The notes under the pieces: generated by a model
Told to the model about the DNA's origin: nothing
The model's input: the letters and a program-made list of their open reading frames with translations, nothing else
The model's database searches: none
Assembly: GCA_020435865.1 (NCBI GenBank)
Contig: JAGQYZ010000142.1
Span: forward strand, 1-6,604
DNA from: Aequorivita sp.
GTDB lineage: Bacteria > Bacteroidota > Bacteroidia > Flavobacteriales > Flavobacteriaceae
Reading direction: 5' to 3'
Length of the DNA stretch: 6,604 nucleotides
Shown: positions 6,380 through 6,604 of the stretch, piece by piece
Layout: the number at the start of each line of letters is the position of its first letter
Position numbering within the stretch: position 1 is the stretch's first letter
Made by a program: the position numbers and the translations under genes

Positions 6380-6604
6380 AAACGACCTATTTTTAAAAGC
6401 CCTTCGTGGCGAAATTGTGGAAAGACCACCTGTTTGGATGATGCGACAAGCTGGAAGATACTTGCCAGAATTTCAAGAAATAAAAGCGAAATACGATTTT
6501 TTCACTCGCTGCCAAACACCAGAACTTGCAAGTGAAATTACCGTACAACCTATTCGTCGTTACGGAATGGACGCAGCAATTTTGTTCAGCGATATTTTGG
6601 TAAT
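6372..6604 (+). CDS. hemE: Uroporphyrinogen decarboxylase, N-terminal part (cut by window edge)
   Basis: The enzyme removes the four acetate carboxyls of uroporphyrinogen III to give coproporphyrinogen III. Only the first 77 codons plus two bases are in the window, out of a usual length of about 340. The family signature [17 protein letters not shown] is at residues 18-34, including the active-site arginines Arg25 and Arg29. ILFSDIL at about 70-76 contains the conserved active-site aspartate, Asp74. The ATG overlaps the end of hemD by 8 bases, so translation is probably coupled. The frame is intact up to the edge. Confidence 0.96.
   Translation, partial: MIKNDLFLKALRGEIVERPPVWMMRQAGRYLPEFQEIKAKYDFFTRCQTPELASEITVQPIRRYGMDAAILFSDILV

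Noticed and set aside
1..6604. Mobile element, CRISPR array, toxin-antitoxin or defence system
   Set aside because: No transposase, terminal inverted repeats, spaced direct repeats or small paired genes are present; every gene belongs to heme synthesis, its likely regulation or potassium uptake.

Overview
The window looks like chromosomal DNA from a member of the Bacteroidota, most likely the family Flavobacteriaceae. The DNA is AT-rich and start codons are preceded by A/T-rich stretches rather than Shine-Dalgarno sequences. The AraC-type regulator, HemA and HemD also have a flavobacterial protein style. The genus cannot be fixed by eye.

Layout. Positions 1-879 (minus strand) hold an almost complete AraC-family regulator whose last few codons lie beyond the left edge. 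A divergent control region (880-1071) follows, with two perfect inverted repeats at 897-921 and 963-984. From there to the right edge all genes are on the plus strand and tightly packed: hemA (1072-2331), hemC (2334-3245, TTG start), a trkH-type potassium transporter (3242-4993), its trkA-type RCK partner (5023-5727), hemD (5705-6379), and the first 77 codons of hemE (6372 to the edge). Neighbours are separated by 2 bases, overlap by 4, are separated by 29, overlap by 23 and overlap by 8, in that order, so this is very probably one operon. No terminator or internal promoter is evident.

Function. HemA reduces glutamyl-tRNA (C5 pathway). HemC polymerises porphobilinogen to hydroxymethylbilane, HemD closes it to uroporphyrinogen III, and HemE decarboxylates that to coproporphyrinogen III. 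HemL and HemB, needed between HemA and HemC, are not in the window. The divergent AraC protein is the obvious candidate regulator. TrkH and TrkA together make a potassium uptake system that has no known step in tetrapyrrole synthesis, and its place between hemC and hemD is the main oddity of the locus.

Other points of interest are a short palindromic repeat of a type common in Bacteroidota genomes that lies in frame inside hemD, the two operator-like palindromes, and a four-helix N-terminal extension on TrkH. I see no mobile element, CRISPR array, tRNA or rRNA. I found no convincing wholly new system; the locus is a heme operon with an embedded ion-transport module.
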